Source of the DNA: Allium sativum
Taxonomy: Eukaryota > Streptophyta > Magnoliopsida > Asparagales > Amaryllidaceae
Direction of reading: 5' to 3'
Assembly (NCBI GenBank): GCA_030737875.1
Contig: CM060924.1
Coordinates: forward strand, 152,824,197 to 152,888,196
DNA length: 64,000 bases
Position numbers and translations under genes: made by a program. The notes below the pieces were generated by a model. It was not told the DNA's origin. It saw nothing but the letters and a program-made list of their open reading frames with translations, and made no database searches. Position 1 is the stretch's first letter. Each line of letters begins with the position of its first letter. Below are positions 9,424-21,331 of the stretch, piece by piece.

Positions 9424-9891
9424 ATGAGCCGAAACTTGAGGAACACGAGGCCGAGGGCTAATGATAGGAACGCCCCTGATATAAGGACGATGTTCACTAA
9501 CTTTTTGAGGGAGATGCTTAGAGATGTTCAGAGAGCAGCTCCTAATGCTGGTGACGGTGGTGGTGCAGCGGTGCAGGCACTTAGGACGGATTTCGCCAAG
9601 CTTAACAAGGATTATACTAGTCTCGGTGGGAAGTCGTTCCACCGAACGGAGTTGGCTACGGATATTCAGGATTGGTTGGAAAGTTGTGAGCGTATCTTCG
9701 AAGACTTTGGGATCGAGGATGCAATGAAGAGGAAGCTAGCATCCCGTCAGCTGCAAGGACGGGCAATGAATTGGTGGAATGCTATTAAGGTAGCTACTCC
9801 AGAAGACCAAGTTACATGGAATCAGTTCAAGACTCGCTTTAGTGATAAGTTTATCCCGACTAAAGTGACTAAGTTCGCTGACGCTCGATGA
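9424..9891 (+). pseudogene. Truncated gag (element B, downstream copy)
   Basis: The likely start is the ATG at 9424 (MSRNLRNTRPRAND), giving 155 codons to TGA at 9889-9891. An in-frame upstream ATG at 9286 is less likely because the leader before 9424 looks non-coding. The retrotransposon gag fold is recognisable: FHRTELATDIQDWLESCERIF, then RKLASRQLQGRAMNWWNA and TWNQFKTRFSDKFIP. Gag forms the virus-like particle. Chromovirus gag normally runs on through a CCHC zinc knuckle; here that half is missing, and the sequence changes to unrelated DNA shortly after the stop. The PBS and this gag lie directly downstream of LTR B. Confidence 0.85.
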
Positions 9892-10632
9892 AATGATCCT
9901 CAGTTTCCGACTAAAGTGAAGGAACAATGCCTAGACAAATGTGATTCAACTGTTTGCGCGTTCAACTCTAACTCTCGCTGACTCGAGAGAGAGTATAAAA
10001 TAACTTGGGTTGGCTAAGACTAACAAACCTGCAACTCTAACCAGAAACAACGACGGAGAGTATAAAGGCTTAAGGACTGGATGCCCGACTGACTTAGCTC
10101 GACCCCCATTGACGCTGGGGGCATGACCACTGGCTTCGTTTGTTACCCACCGACGCTGTGGGCATGACCATCAGCTTACAGACTGAATTAGAAGACGTCC
10201 TTGACTTGACACGTGATTCAAAGGATATATACTATACCTTCAGACCATGAAACAATTTGTCTTATTCATTCAAGCAAGACTGCTTCTGTGTTCGACATGA
10301 CTGGGCTCACTCATTCAAGCGAGACTTCTTATGAATTCGACATTGCTTGACCATGTCCTCGACTTGCATAAGAAGATGACACCATTTGGCGAAGACTCTT
10401 TATGAATGGCCATGTACAAAATCCAGCGACCCAGCTTGACTTATAATGATTTCATTCGACCTCTTGAATCGACGAGGCAGAAAAGAAAAAAGAATCCAAG
10501 CTTCAGGACTACTCCCAAAGACATGACAATTCAACATTGCTTTGTCAAAGATGAATGACATTCCGAAGGGATGTAGCTCGACTTATTCAAAGTACATCCC
10601 GTCTGCCACACGATGTACTTTGGGGGGCAAAG
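9892..10632 (+). other. Internal 3' region and polypurine tract of element C
   Basis: No convincing protein. The region contains two imperfect repeats of a GACGCTGGGGGCATGACC unit (near 10112 and 10152) and ends in CTTTGGGGGGCAAAG (10618-10632), a polypurine tract adjoining LTR C. The exact left border with gag B is unclear. A 13 bp word, CCGACTAAAGTGA, occurs both in gag (9857-9869) and at 9907-9919. Confidence 0.55.
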
Positions 10633-11387
10633 TGTTGACCCGCCTTTTAGCAAGGCCTTCAACCCATGGACCCATCACGGGTTTGTTCAGGGCTCAAGCT
10701 TGGGCTTGGACAAGCCCGAACATTCTTGGTTCGTGGCTCCTTGGCTCATGGGCTCCTAGATAGAAGTATTTCAGCTTGAGAGACCTAGGTAGAGGGTTTT
10801 GAGATCAGCTTACACTACATTAATGACTTGGTCATGAGATCTATTTCATAGCCTACTTACTTGGTCCAACTACCTATTCTAAGGGATATAAACTTGGATC
10901 AAGCTATACTTATGCTATCACGTATTGAAGGGAACTTCTCCACGTAATCAAGACTTAGCTCCGTTATCTGCTATTCACATGGATCAACCGACACATGGCA
11001 CCTCCATTTATTGAAGCCTACTGCCTATAAATACACCAAGCAATACAACAAAGAGGTGATCTTTGGCTCAGATTAGAGCTTAACTCTTTGGCCCACGCAT
11101 GACTCAATCACGGCTGGCAACCACTTTCATCATGAAATACTTGCTATATTCCTCAAAAACGACTATGTAATAGAGATCTTGACGATCTCATTCATTGTAT
11201 CTCCGACTTTATGATATTATTATGAGATTATAAAGTGGACATAGGCTCAATAACGCCGAACCACTATAAAAACGTTGTTGTCTTGCTTTTTTTTTTTTTT
11301 GCTTTTTTTTGCTTTTTCTGATATTTCTTCATATATCATGCTCAAATCCAACTTTTGGCCGTTGATGACCATTTTTTGGCGTCAACA
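10633..11387 (+). mobile_element. 3' LTR of element C (755 bp)
   Basis: Begins TGTTGACCCGCC after the polypurine tract and ends GGCGTCAACA, so the ends TGTTGAC/GTCAACA are inverted copies. It contains a TATA box at 11026-11033 and a T-rich run with GC interruptions (11287-11318) near its end. Length and ends are unlike the other LTRs here, so this is a separate lineage, possibly another gypsy clade; no coding domain is left to decide. The five bases after it are GTAAC. Confidence 0.75.
11026..11033 (+). promoter_or_regulatory. TATA box, LTR C
   Basis: TATAAATA in GCCTATAAATACACC, followed by a CA-rich stretch typical of a plant transcription start. Confidence 0.6.
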
Positions 11388-11711
11388 GTAACTTATAATT
11401 TATAAAGTGAAATCTCAGTTCCTTACATCCGTTAGAAAGATATTGCAAATCGGATTCAAATATTTCTTGTTTCGTCCAATTCTGACATATATTGAATTCT
11501 GTATATTCAATTGAAATCTGAAATCGAATTTTCCAATTGCCGCGACATTTCAGGCTCATTATATAATTAAAATAAATTTATACGTTCTAACTTCATCGAA
11601 AATAAATTTTAAGTCATTATTATTTAAAATAATTAATTTTAAATATTCAAAATTCATTAAAATGACCAAAATAAAATTTTTAAATTGGTTCTGATTTTCC
11701 GGGTTGTTACA
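11388..11711 (-). mobile_element. Truncated minus-strand LTR fragment (element D)
   Basis: The right end, TTTCCGGGTTGTTACA, is the inverted start of a TGTAACAACCCGG LTR. The preceding 150 bases (AAAATTCATTAAAATGACCAAAATAAA and similar) resemble, in the same orientation, the array LTR at 51030-51185. The left end is cut by LTR C. The polypurine tract expected to the right is absent, so only LTR sequence is preserved. Confidence 0.7.
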
Positions 11712-11999
11712 CCCTGTGTCAGCCCAGTTAAGGGGCTGGGTTGCCCACTTACCGTTGTTTTTATATGCTGTTTTATTTCATATTATTGTATATTATATAC
11801 TATTTAGTCCAGTCTTCTTTTGTTTATAACTTCTTCAAATTTAATCCGATTTACGAAAACAAAAAGCCTGTTTGAACCAGAATTTCGTAACGAACGCAAC
11901 AGTAAAGTCTTTTTATCAGTTCTAAATATTTTATTAATTAATTCTCATTTTATTATCTTCATTATATAATTATGGTGTATTAAATTAAGAGGTGTTACA
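11712..11999 (-). mobile_element. Second minus-strand LTR end fragment
   Basis: Ends AAGAGGTGTTACA at 11999. The stretch ATAACTTCTTCAAATTTAATCCG..GAACCAGAATTTCG parallels LTR F at 35435-35495 (CATAACTTCTTCATACGTTATCCG..GAACCAGAATTTCG). It looks like the first few hundred bases of a family-A type LTR, inverted and diverged. No polypurine tract follows it. Confidence 0.5.
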
Positions 12000-14057
12000 A
12001 TTAACCAGAGACATCAACGAATAACCCTCTTGCTTTGAAGATATATGTCTTCAGATCATCTTTATAAGCATTCCTGCAAGTTATTTCCAAACACAAAGTT
12101 GATTCGAAGTGGTTTTTGGTCCAGTTCCTATCCCGGTCTCTTTAAAACAACTCGTCAAAATTCATAGGGATTTATTTATTGATAGTAGGTTTTTAGCTAT
12201 CAATTCAGAGCAATACGGTTTAATATATTGGCAGCTCAGACGCTTTTATTTAAAAACCATTCATTAAAAACATTTCATCAATTCTTAAAATTTGATTTTA
12301 TATACTTATCTCAACAAAGCTCTCCTATTTTCATTACTATGAAAATGTAAACCAACACTTATATCCTTTGAATAATCATATTCACGTAAACCCCTTTTAG
12401 TTTCCCTTGCCTCAAAATATTGCTATATATACATAGCTAAATGGCATAGGTCTAATCACCAAACCTTATATGGGCCAAAGTAATGTCATAAGACACATCA
12501 TTTATTATATAAACCTAAATGGTTTTGATTTAACTATAAAACTTTACATATTGAAGTTAACACTATCATTTATAGACTTAATAATTTAATATCCGACATC
12601 CATTCCAATTTTCAAACCAATATAACTTCCTATTTCCATTCCCTTGAAAACCTTAACCATTTACTTATTTCTTTAAATAAATATATTGAAAAAATCGTAC
12701 TATTTTAGTTACTTAGAAAATAGTGCTATATACTTAACCAAATGGTATGAGTATAATCATCTTCATACCTGGGCCATACAATGTTAAGTAATACATTGTT
12801 TACTAAAAAGCCTAATAGTTTATATCCAATTTCCATCTTTACAAAAATAAAGCTGCAATCTTTATTATGGAAATAAAAAATTATTTCCAATATCTCTACC
12901 ATTTCAAACTAGTACCATTCCTTGGTAATAGTGAAGTCGTTCAAGTTGGGGTATTTTGTTTACCTCTGAGACCATGACTCAACAATGTTTTTACCTTAAG
13001 ACAGATAAAAGTTTTTAATGTTAAACTAATATTAATTATGACATCTTAAGTCCTTTTTTCTATTTTATTCAAAGATGGCTTAATACCCATAACTAACATT
13101 TGCCAAATCTCCTTCCAATTTAAAAACCCTTTACGTAATTCCTTTATTAAATAATCCTTTGCTGAAACACAATCTTTAGTTTAAACCTCTTTATACAATT
13201 TTGATTACACTCTGATTTATTATAAAAATCCATTACCAATCCCTTACGAAATCTTTTACCCAACCCTTTAACATCAATCCATTAAAGGACCTTCCTTTTT
13301 CATCATTTGAAAATCTTTTTTCAAATAAAATTGTTTTTCTTAGTTCATTTTTAAGTAAATGCTTGTTTAAACCCCTCACATTAACTTAAATCTCTTTTAT
13401 AAACTTTTGTTTATAAGACTTGAATTTGTTATCAAATCCCTTTTCAAAACCCATATATAGTATTCAATTAAAATTTCATTACAAAATCGATTACTTCTTA
13501 AATGAATTCCCATTTAAAAATCATTCACTTCAATCATTATTAATTAAAATAATAACCAACTTCATCATTAACTAAAGTAAAAGTAGTTTACTTCATCCTT
13601 AACTAAAATAGTTAACTACTTTTTAAGCCCTTATTAAAATAATAATTAACTTCATTAATAATAAATAACTCAATAATTATTTATAATCACCATTAATTAA
13701 AGATTAACTAACTTTTAAGAAATCTAACTAAATTTAGACAACTATTTTTCAACACTATTTCTATTAGATTAATTGAAAAATTCTAATCTAATAACCAATT
13801 CCAGTTTAAAACTGTCGATTTAGTCAGCTTAAAACATTAGTTAACTTATTAACTAATTTCAACTAATCCTTCCTTTTATATTAATTAATAATGTAATTGA
13901 TATAATATCACCCAATTATTTTCTTAAAACAATTATTAACCCGTAGGTTAATTTCGGACTTCCTTGCTTATAGAACTCATTAAGATATAGACATCTTACT
14001 ATATAAGTCATTTTATACTTATTAAAAAACCGATTTAAAATTTGTTAATTTATTTAT
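12000..14057 (-). mobile_element. Degenerate minus-strand LTR DNA related to element E
   Basis: AT-rich, without open frames of interest. One firm anchor: 12924-12986 read inverted (AAGGT/ATGGTCTCAGAGGTAAA..ATACCCCAACTTGAACGACTTCA) matches LTR E at 19455-19500. A diverged tandem duplication of about 303 bp is visible (12421 onward and 12724 onward: TGCTATATA..AAATGGYAT..GGGCCA..). From about 13500 to 13950 the sequence is TTAATTAA-rich with no further landmarks. I infer an old inverted LTR of the E lineage. The last five bases before LTR E are AAAGC (14058-14062). Confidence 0.45.
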
Positions 14058-15185
14058 AAAGCTGTAACGACCCTGATTTTTGAATGTTAATTACGAATAT
14101 TTAAATCCATTTTAAATATTTATTTGGTAATATAAATGAATTTTATATCGAATTTATTTATAAAAAAATGGAGTTCGTGAATATCAGTACGAATTTAGAG
14201 CGTTCAACATATATAAATTCTGGTATATATATATGTACTGGGATGAGGCCCGTGCTCCTCACATGGGAAAATACTCGTATGTACTGATTGAAAATATAAA
14301 TTAGAAAACGTATAACTAATTATTGCTAGATTTCTAGTTTGGAGCCAATCAGTGTTGTTTTATCTATGAGCGAAATTTAGAGGTAAACCGATAAATTAAA
14401 ATATCGCCGTTGAGCAAACGGAGTTCATTTTCAATAAAATTAATTTTGTTAGGACCGGAATGGCAAAACGTAGCAGTACGTCCACTCTCGTTATGTTTGG
14501 GTTCGTATGTTGCGACGCAAAACATGCAATGACTGTTGATGGTATAATTTAATAACCAGTTTGCCCAAAACACATCAAAATAAAGTATATAAATAAATAA
14601 ATATTTCTTTCATTGTCAAGAATTGTGCGGTACAAAATATATCTCCAACCAATATTCTTGAAGTAAAATTTCCAGCGGCAACATCCCATTTCTTCAGTTC
14701 TGAGCACGACAATCCACAACCTATACGATGTCCTCTGCCCACACGCACGTCCTATGGGTTGAAATCTTTTCCCCTACCTATTGTACACAGTATGGAAACG
14801 TGATTACTTTTTCACTAAAATACAGGTCAAATGAAGTGTAGCTTTTGTTGAAAGGAACTGGGGTCTCCATTTGAATTATATCTTCTGTTGTTTGTAAATA
14901 CAAATTTGTACCGTGCCCTGCTTCATGTCTACGTTGAAACAAATAAAGCCTACCCTAACTTTTTCATCTACATCACACACCGCACATACCTTCCTCGTTA
15001 AGAATTTATAAAATTTTGTCAACACCTAACCTATGTTGTTTCTTCAACATTAACGTTGAAATGAAAACTCAATGGTAAATTTCACATCATACAACCTTAT
15101 GCTCAGACCTATAGGAGGAAAATTTTACACCTACGCTTATACCATATTAAAGCTGATGTTCTTGTTATCTCAATTTTCTTCCTAC

Positions 15186-15193
15186 TATAAATA
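15186..15193 (+). promoter_or_regulatory. TATA box, 5' LTR of E
   Basis: TATAAATA in CTACTATAAATAGGCAATC. The same block is kept in the 3' LTR at 27744-27751. Confidence 0.65.
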
Positions 15194-16311
15194 GGCAATC
15201 ATTTCATGTTTTCTACACGCAATAAACACCCCTCCACGAACAAAAATGGAGAGTTTCCTTTCAGTGTAAGCCGCAACATTTCTTCACACATAAAAAGAAA
15301 AACATATATAATATAAACCGTAAGCTTCTTTTCCAGTAAGAATCAAAAACATTCAAAGCCGCGTAGTGATAAACAAGGAAAGCTTCTGGGTATGCACCAC
15401 GTAGAGACGCGAAGTAGTTCAGATGGGAAGCCTTCAAATTCTGGAGCGAAGTCAGGGAATGAAGCATGGTTTGGAGAAGATATTTAAAAAGAAAAGAATA
15501 AGTGAGGAGGATTGGACGGTGTACTTAGATGAGTGGTGGAGTTGAATGGCGGACTGTTGGGGTAGTGTGGCAAGGTCAGCGGGAAGGCGCTATTTAGTGT
15601 GAGCACTGTCGCATGGAAGTGGACATGTTTGGGTGATCTGAAGTTGCAAGATGGGTACAGGAACGTGATGCGTGAGTTCATAGGTACATAGGGCTGCTGG
15701 TGTAGTGATCTTGCGTGGACAGTAAGAATGTACTAGCGGTGCTACTGTTGCGTGAAGAAATGGGAGGTTCTGCATGCAAACGATGGCGTTCAGAAGGTGC
15801 AGCTTTGGATGGAGTTGGGTTGCGAGTGGTCCGATGTCGGCCGGGGAGGAGCAACATGGTGACTGGCGAAGTTTACTCGGGGTCTGGAGCTGGTGACGAC
15901 TGTAAGCAGGCATCTTACATGGGTTTGGGAAAAGGGAAGTTGCAAAGTGGCAATGCAATGAATGAATAGAAGAAAATACGGTAGAGAGAAAGTGAGCATG
16001 GAGTATTCTTTTTAGTGCAGGCTTCATGTTGGCAAGGATTTTCTGGAGCATTGTCATACTCGAGTGGGAAACGTGGGAGTTAGCTTATGAAATGAAGAGT
16101 TTGCGTGGATTCCTTTTAGGTGAACTGGAGACGAACGATGGCATTGTGCATGTTCTTTTGAGTATGTGGAGCACTGTTTGTTTGATAGAACAGCCTTGTT
16201 TGCGAGACATAAAAGCAAGCAGGGAAGAAACATAAAAGTGGCGTTGGGTGTAAAGTAGCGGAAGCATAGTGTGCTATAGAGGCATTCAAAGAAGAAAAGA
16301 ATCAGAGTAGC

Positions 16312-17160
16312 TGTTAGAATTTGATATAGAGAGGAGAGAGAAACACAATAAAAGCACAAATGACTACATTGTAGTTTTTTTTAATTTCTTTCAACATACA
16401 AAATGATAGGCTTTATATATAGGAGTCTTACATGACACTTCATTTAATAGACATCCCATTTCACTAAAAGACACAAACTTTCATATGACTCTTGACTCAT
16501 AACACTTTACGAACTAACACTTAAAATTCATGAACAAATAAATTTCAAATTATATTTCCAACACTTCCCCTTAAATTGAAATTTCTCTTCGATTTGTTGA
16601 GATGATAAACGAAGCACTTTCTCTTCGATTTGTGATGCACTTCTCATCACCTTCAATTTTTTTTAATAACGAAGCACTTTCTCTTCGATTTGTGAAGCAC
16701 TTTCTCATCACCTTCAATTTTTTTAATATTGGAGCACTTTCTCTCCATGGTGCACTTTCTCACCAACAATTCTAAAACAAATTTTCTTCCACAGCCACTT
16801 GTGCCATGTTCTCTTGCTCTTCATCTTTGAATCTACATTTCCTTGCCATATGCCCAAATTTATTGGACTCTTTCTGGTTCTCTCCTCTCTAACCTAGCTC
16901 TGATACCATGTTAGAATTTGATATAGAGAGGAGAGAGAAACATAATAGATCACAAATGACTACATTGTAGTTTTTTTAATTTTTTTCAACAAACAAAATG
17001 ATAGGCTTTATATATAGGAGTCTTACATGACACTTCATTTAATAGACATCCCATTTCACTAAAAGACACACAAACTTTCAAATGACTCTTGACTCATAAC
17101 ACTTTACGAACTAACACTTAAAATTCATGAACTAATAAATTTCAAATTATATTTCTAACA
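16312..17160 (-). mobile_element. Copia-like TRIM, complete (849 bp)
   Basis: Two direct repeats of exactly 252 bp (16312-16563 and 16909-17160) flank a 345 bp core. On the minus strand each LTR reads TGTTRGAAATATAATTTG to CAAATTCTAACA and has a TATATATAAAG box (16412-16421 and about 17007-17016). The primer-binding site TGGTATCAGAGCT abuts the upstream LTR and a TTAAGGGGAAG polypurine tract abuts the downstream one. Flanks GTAGC (16307-16311) and GGAGC (17161-17165) are a target duplication with one change. The core holds about 2.8 copies of a 60 bp repeat (16607-16775) and no gene, so it depends on proteins from another element. Confidence 0.9.
16896..16908 (-). other. Primer-binding site of the TRIM
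   Basis: Read on the minus strand it is TGGTATCAGAGCT, an exact initiator-Met tRNA complement directly adjoining the LTR. Confidence 0.9.
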
Positions 17161-18007
17161 GGAGCAGGTTCCAGAAATAAAGGATGGAGAAGAATGCTAG
17201 TGACATGTAAAAGTGTGTCTATGTGGGCTACTATCGGAATTTGCTGGGTCGGGCCTTAACACAAATTAAAAGGAAAAAGAAGTGCATGGACTAAATGAAC
17301 AGAGGGAGAGTCCCCTTCGAAAGTACAACAGTAGGTAATATATGCGGGATAAGTATGTTATTTTGATGCCTAACGAGAAGTCTGAACGTGGCCAATTATA
17401 TAAGCGTCTCATTAATTAACGTTCATCAGAATTTGGTTAAAGATTTCATTAGTTTAAATTAAAATCCTGACTGTATAAATGTTTTAACGCACTCCAATGT
17501 TACCAGAATTCGACAAGACTAGAAGTGCTGGAACTGTCTTGGGAAGCATGACATTCTAGAGCTGGAATGGACGATGATGGAGTCTATTGGAAATTTTGAT
17601 TTAATTAAATCAAAAAAATTGTTTTTTCGACGAACCAATTCAAGGTGAGTTTAACTCACTCAGTTTATTCCGTTTATATTTTCTGTAAACCGGGTTTTTA
17701 TTTTTTGCGCTCTGCTTGCTAATGATTGATGGTTTAATGACTATTTGCACGAATGCTGAACATTTTAATATTCACTGATTAAATTAAGTGTTTGTTTAAT
17801 TTAATCAAATTAAATCGCTATTTTAACGAATAGATTCCAAACAAGGTAACTTACCTTGTTGGGTACGTTTATAATAATATAAACGTGGTTAATAAATAAT
17901 TGGGTGTTTGAATGGATGGTGTTAATTGATTGTTGGCTGTTATTAGTTAAACTATTTATTGTATTGAAATTGAGATAACCCATGGTGATGCAGGGAAGGA
18001 CAGGTTG

Positions 18008-18029
18008 GAGGAATCCAACCGGATTCCTC
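18008..18029 (+). promoter_or_regulatory. Nine-base-pair hairpin in LTR E
   Basis: Perfect stem GAGGAATCC/GGATTCCTC with loop AACC. The same stem with loop GACT occurs in element G at 45213-45234, both after ATGCAGG..ACAGGTTG. Confidence 0.6.
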
Positions 18030-18619
18030 ACGATTTTTGATAATGTTTATCAATATAATTATATATTGTTATTGAATATGGAATTGACTAATTTTCACGG
18101 TTTGGTACTTTAGTAGACAATTGCCTCTTTAGTACCATCGAAAAGAATGATTTGAAATCGATATTCAATCGGTTGTGAACGTTTTCAAAGTTATATTTAT
18201 ATATGGATTTACAATACGATGTTTATGTTTAAATATTAAACATCGACATTTATTTACGTTTTATAATTAATTAAATTATAAATAAAAATGGGAATTCCAA
18301 AGTATTAATAAACAAATAGTTTAACAGAATAAGCTATACGGAAATATTGAAATGACTGTGAAGAATTGTTTAAGTAGCGTGAATGGAATATTAAGACGTT
18401 AAGAATGAACTAATGGAAGTGGAAATATACGAGAATCGATTTAAACAAGTTGAATGGTGGTTTCTCATAACTAATGGTTATTTTTATAAACGTAGTTTAT
18501 AAATGTGATGAAAATGATTTTTCGCGAATAAAATTAACGGAATTATGGAACTATATATGTGTATATAGTTGGGAATGATATTTCAAATTTTTAAATGAAA
18601 TCAGAGTTGGAGATATAAA

Positions 18620-18712
18620 ATGTGAATTTATAAATGGAATTAAATTTATAAATGGAATTGAATTTATAAATGGGATTTGAATTTATAAATGGGATTGGAG
18701 TTGAAATGACAA
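18620..18712 (+). repeat. Short AT-rich minisatellite in LTR E
   Basis: About five copies of a GAATTTATAAATGGRATTG unit of 18-20 bp. Elements G and H have different AT-rich tandem repeats in comparable parts of their LTRs. Confidence 0.7.
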
Positions 18713-19773
18713 ATATGGATTGATAATTGGATTTTAATCCAATAGTTGAGAATATAAGCCAAGTTAAAGGTTTGAAATGACAACGAATATTAATTATTGG
18801 TAATAAATTGCAAATGGTATTTTCAAATGAAGATAAGAGTTCTGGAATGGGATCGAATATTAGTCGTCGCTAATGATTTACAAATGATATTTGCAAATGG
18901 AATTAAAGGTTTTGTAATAAGATGTGTAACATTTGTTACATAATAATAAATTAAACTATTGGATTAAAAAAAAGACATTTATAAAAGACTGTTATATGAA
19001 TTATACAACGAACAAGTTGTTGGGATTGATTTCAAAAGGATATGATAAACAAGGACTAAGGGTTTTAAAAATATAAATGTGTAACGTTGTTACAAACGGT
19101 AAATGGAGTGATCTGTATTAGTAGTATATCAGATTTGTAAAGAATAATTAAATAAGAATGGTAAAGATATTTATATAAGAATTGTAAACTATATTTACGT
19201 ATGATTTGAAATGTGTGTGTATATATATATATATATGTAAAAGAATATTTTAAGTGATTTATAAAGGATTCTATTTATAGAATAGAAGTTAGTATGAAAC
19301 GTTGTGAATGATTAATAAGGAAAAAAGAATAGCATGAATAAGAGTTACTTAAGAATTTAATAAGTAAACGCGAAGAGATTTAAATAAAGTTTTTAAAGAA
19401 AAACGAATGGGTTAATAAACTTCTATCTGTTCTGATGACGAGAATGTTGTTGACCAAGGTCTGAGAGGTAAATATAATACCCCAACTTGAACGACTTCAT
19501 GATTATCCGAGGATGATATTAGTTTATAAACAAGAGGAGTTGAGGAGAATAAGTTATGATTTTCGTAAAGGTTATTATAAACTGTATTGAAATGTTTATA
19601 AATTAAATGAAATGAATCGAGAATATTTTTATGTTATAATAAGAAGCAGGAAGCCGTATTCCAAATATTGGAAGATTTAGAGTATAATTAACAAACGGTT
19701 AATTAAAGAGGTTAAATGATGCTAGGTATTAAATCAATAAGTTGGTTTATTTTTTATGGATGAATGATTGTTT

Positions 19774-19803
19774 ATTTGATAGTTAAATAACCGACTATCA
19801 AAT
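19774..19803 (+). promoter_or_regulatory. Ten-base-pair hairpin in LTR E, TTTGATAGT type
   Basis: Stem ATTTGATAGT/ACTATCAAAT around a 10-base loop starting TAAAT. Element G has two copies of the same structure with a C-G pair in place of a T-A pair. Confidence 0.6.
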
Positions 19804-21331
19804 CTGGCTAATGCGATTATTAGTACAGAAAGACCGGGATCGAATTTATATTCGGAAACCATTCCGCCCAATGAATGCGAAATCGTGAAAGGTGCTAATT
19901 GAAGACCATTGATTGTCATATGCGGAAGAACTACATGTTGAATTTCTCGGGTTTAGCAGCCAGAGATATTTCGGCAGTGATTCTGTCGTGAGTGGAATCT
20001 TCGGATTGCAAGGACTACTCACTACTGATCCTTGGGGTGATACGTATATAGTATGTGGTAGGAGGGTACCTTCGGTTCATTCTGTTCCTGGATGACTTGT
20101 ATGGATAGATGTCTGACAGGGTATTTCCCAAGAGATTACGTACGTTGATTACTTCAAACGTACTATAGTTGGTGGCAGAGAAGGGCACTTCTCTTAACTT
20201 AACTACAGAGTATATTTAAGGGCATCAATTAGTGATTTTCTGGCGGATCTGACGATGTGGCATTCAAAGTGAAAGATGGCTAGATGTTCCAAAAGATGAT
20301 TATAACCTCAAGCCTCATCAACTGGGAAATGACTGAAATTGGGCAGGCAATGTGCGTCGCACCCATTAGGGTGTATTGTCACCATCTAGAGAATATTTGT
20401 ATTTCTTACTTCTTTTCATTTCTGTATCTCCCGGGAATGGTTATGTTGCTAGCAACCGTAGGTGGCAATATATTCGATACACTCAAGAGAAATGAGTGGT
20501 CAGTCATGTGTGGGCCGGGTTGCAAGATGTTCTTGTTGATCCCACTATATTCCTCTCTAGAGATACACTATCGGCAGGTGGATCCATACCTTGTCATAGT
20601 CGGAATCCAATCTCCAATAAGCGCCCGCGGTTTTGATTGTATACTATATATGTAGAGCGTGAAATGCAAGCGTTCTGCTAGATTGATATTTATTTGTATT
20701 TAGACACTATTATAATATCAGAAAAGATATTGATTTCAAAAATGTTTCGGATTATAGTAACGTAAAAACGTCTGTGTTTATGTGTGGGCTGGTCTTACTA
20801 TTATCCTTTTCTTTCAAAAGGATTTTGAACTTTAAAATCAAGTTGGATGATTCCCCTAAAACTTAGTTTGTTTTCTCACTCTGGTTCACCAGACTGACCC
20901 AGTATTTGTAATGCTCGGGTTAGACCGGCTTGTACAGGTCCAGGTTATCGGATGCCGCGAAGTCCAGAGACGAGCTGGAAGGGTCCGGACGTATGATATT
21001 ATATAATATTTTTCCGCTATGTGTGTATATGAGGACAGGTTATTATAACTGTCCAGAAGTGTTGATGTACTCTGATAATTGTAAGTATTTATTTCAAGCT
21101 CAACAAAGATTATTTCTATATTATATTTTATTCCGCTATGATGTGAACTCTGATTTTGATGCGTTAGTTCTTCTTCTTATTCTTCTATTCTAATATTCCT
21201 CCCTTTCTTATCTCACCCTCTAACTTCTTTCTATAAACGTTCTGGTGTTTTCGGTGTTTAGAAGGTTGATATGAGGTACGGTGAATGTATTTATGTCGAT
21301 TTTCTGGGCCAAAAATCCTCGGGTCGTTACA

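Larger units (their letters stand above)
14063..21331 (+). mobile_element. 5' LTR of non-coding element E (7,269 bp including a TRIM insertion)
   Basis: Starts TGTAACGACCCTG and ends GGGTCGTTACA, followed by GTGGTATCAGAGC, a primer-binding site. Removing the TRIM at 16312-17160 leaves about 6.4 kb, extremely long for an LTR. The identity is confirmed by the second copy starting at 22403 behind a polypurine tract: about ten differences by eye in the first 147 bases. It also carries a TATA box (15186), a GC-richer leader (about 15600-16250), a minisatellite (18620-18712) and two hairpins (18008, 19774). Candidate target duplication: AAAGC at 14058-14062; the partner site is not in the visible sequence. 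Confidence 0.85.

Noticed and set aside
9857..9919. 13 bp direct repeat CCGACTAAAGTGA at the gag B/element C border, considered as a target duplication
   Set aside because: Too long for an LTR element duplication (about 5 bp) and does not bracket a complete element; its origin is unclear.
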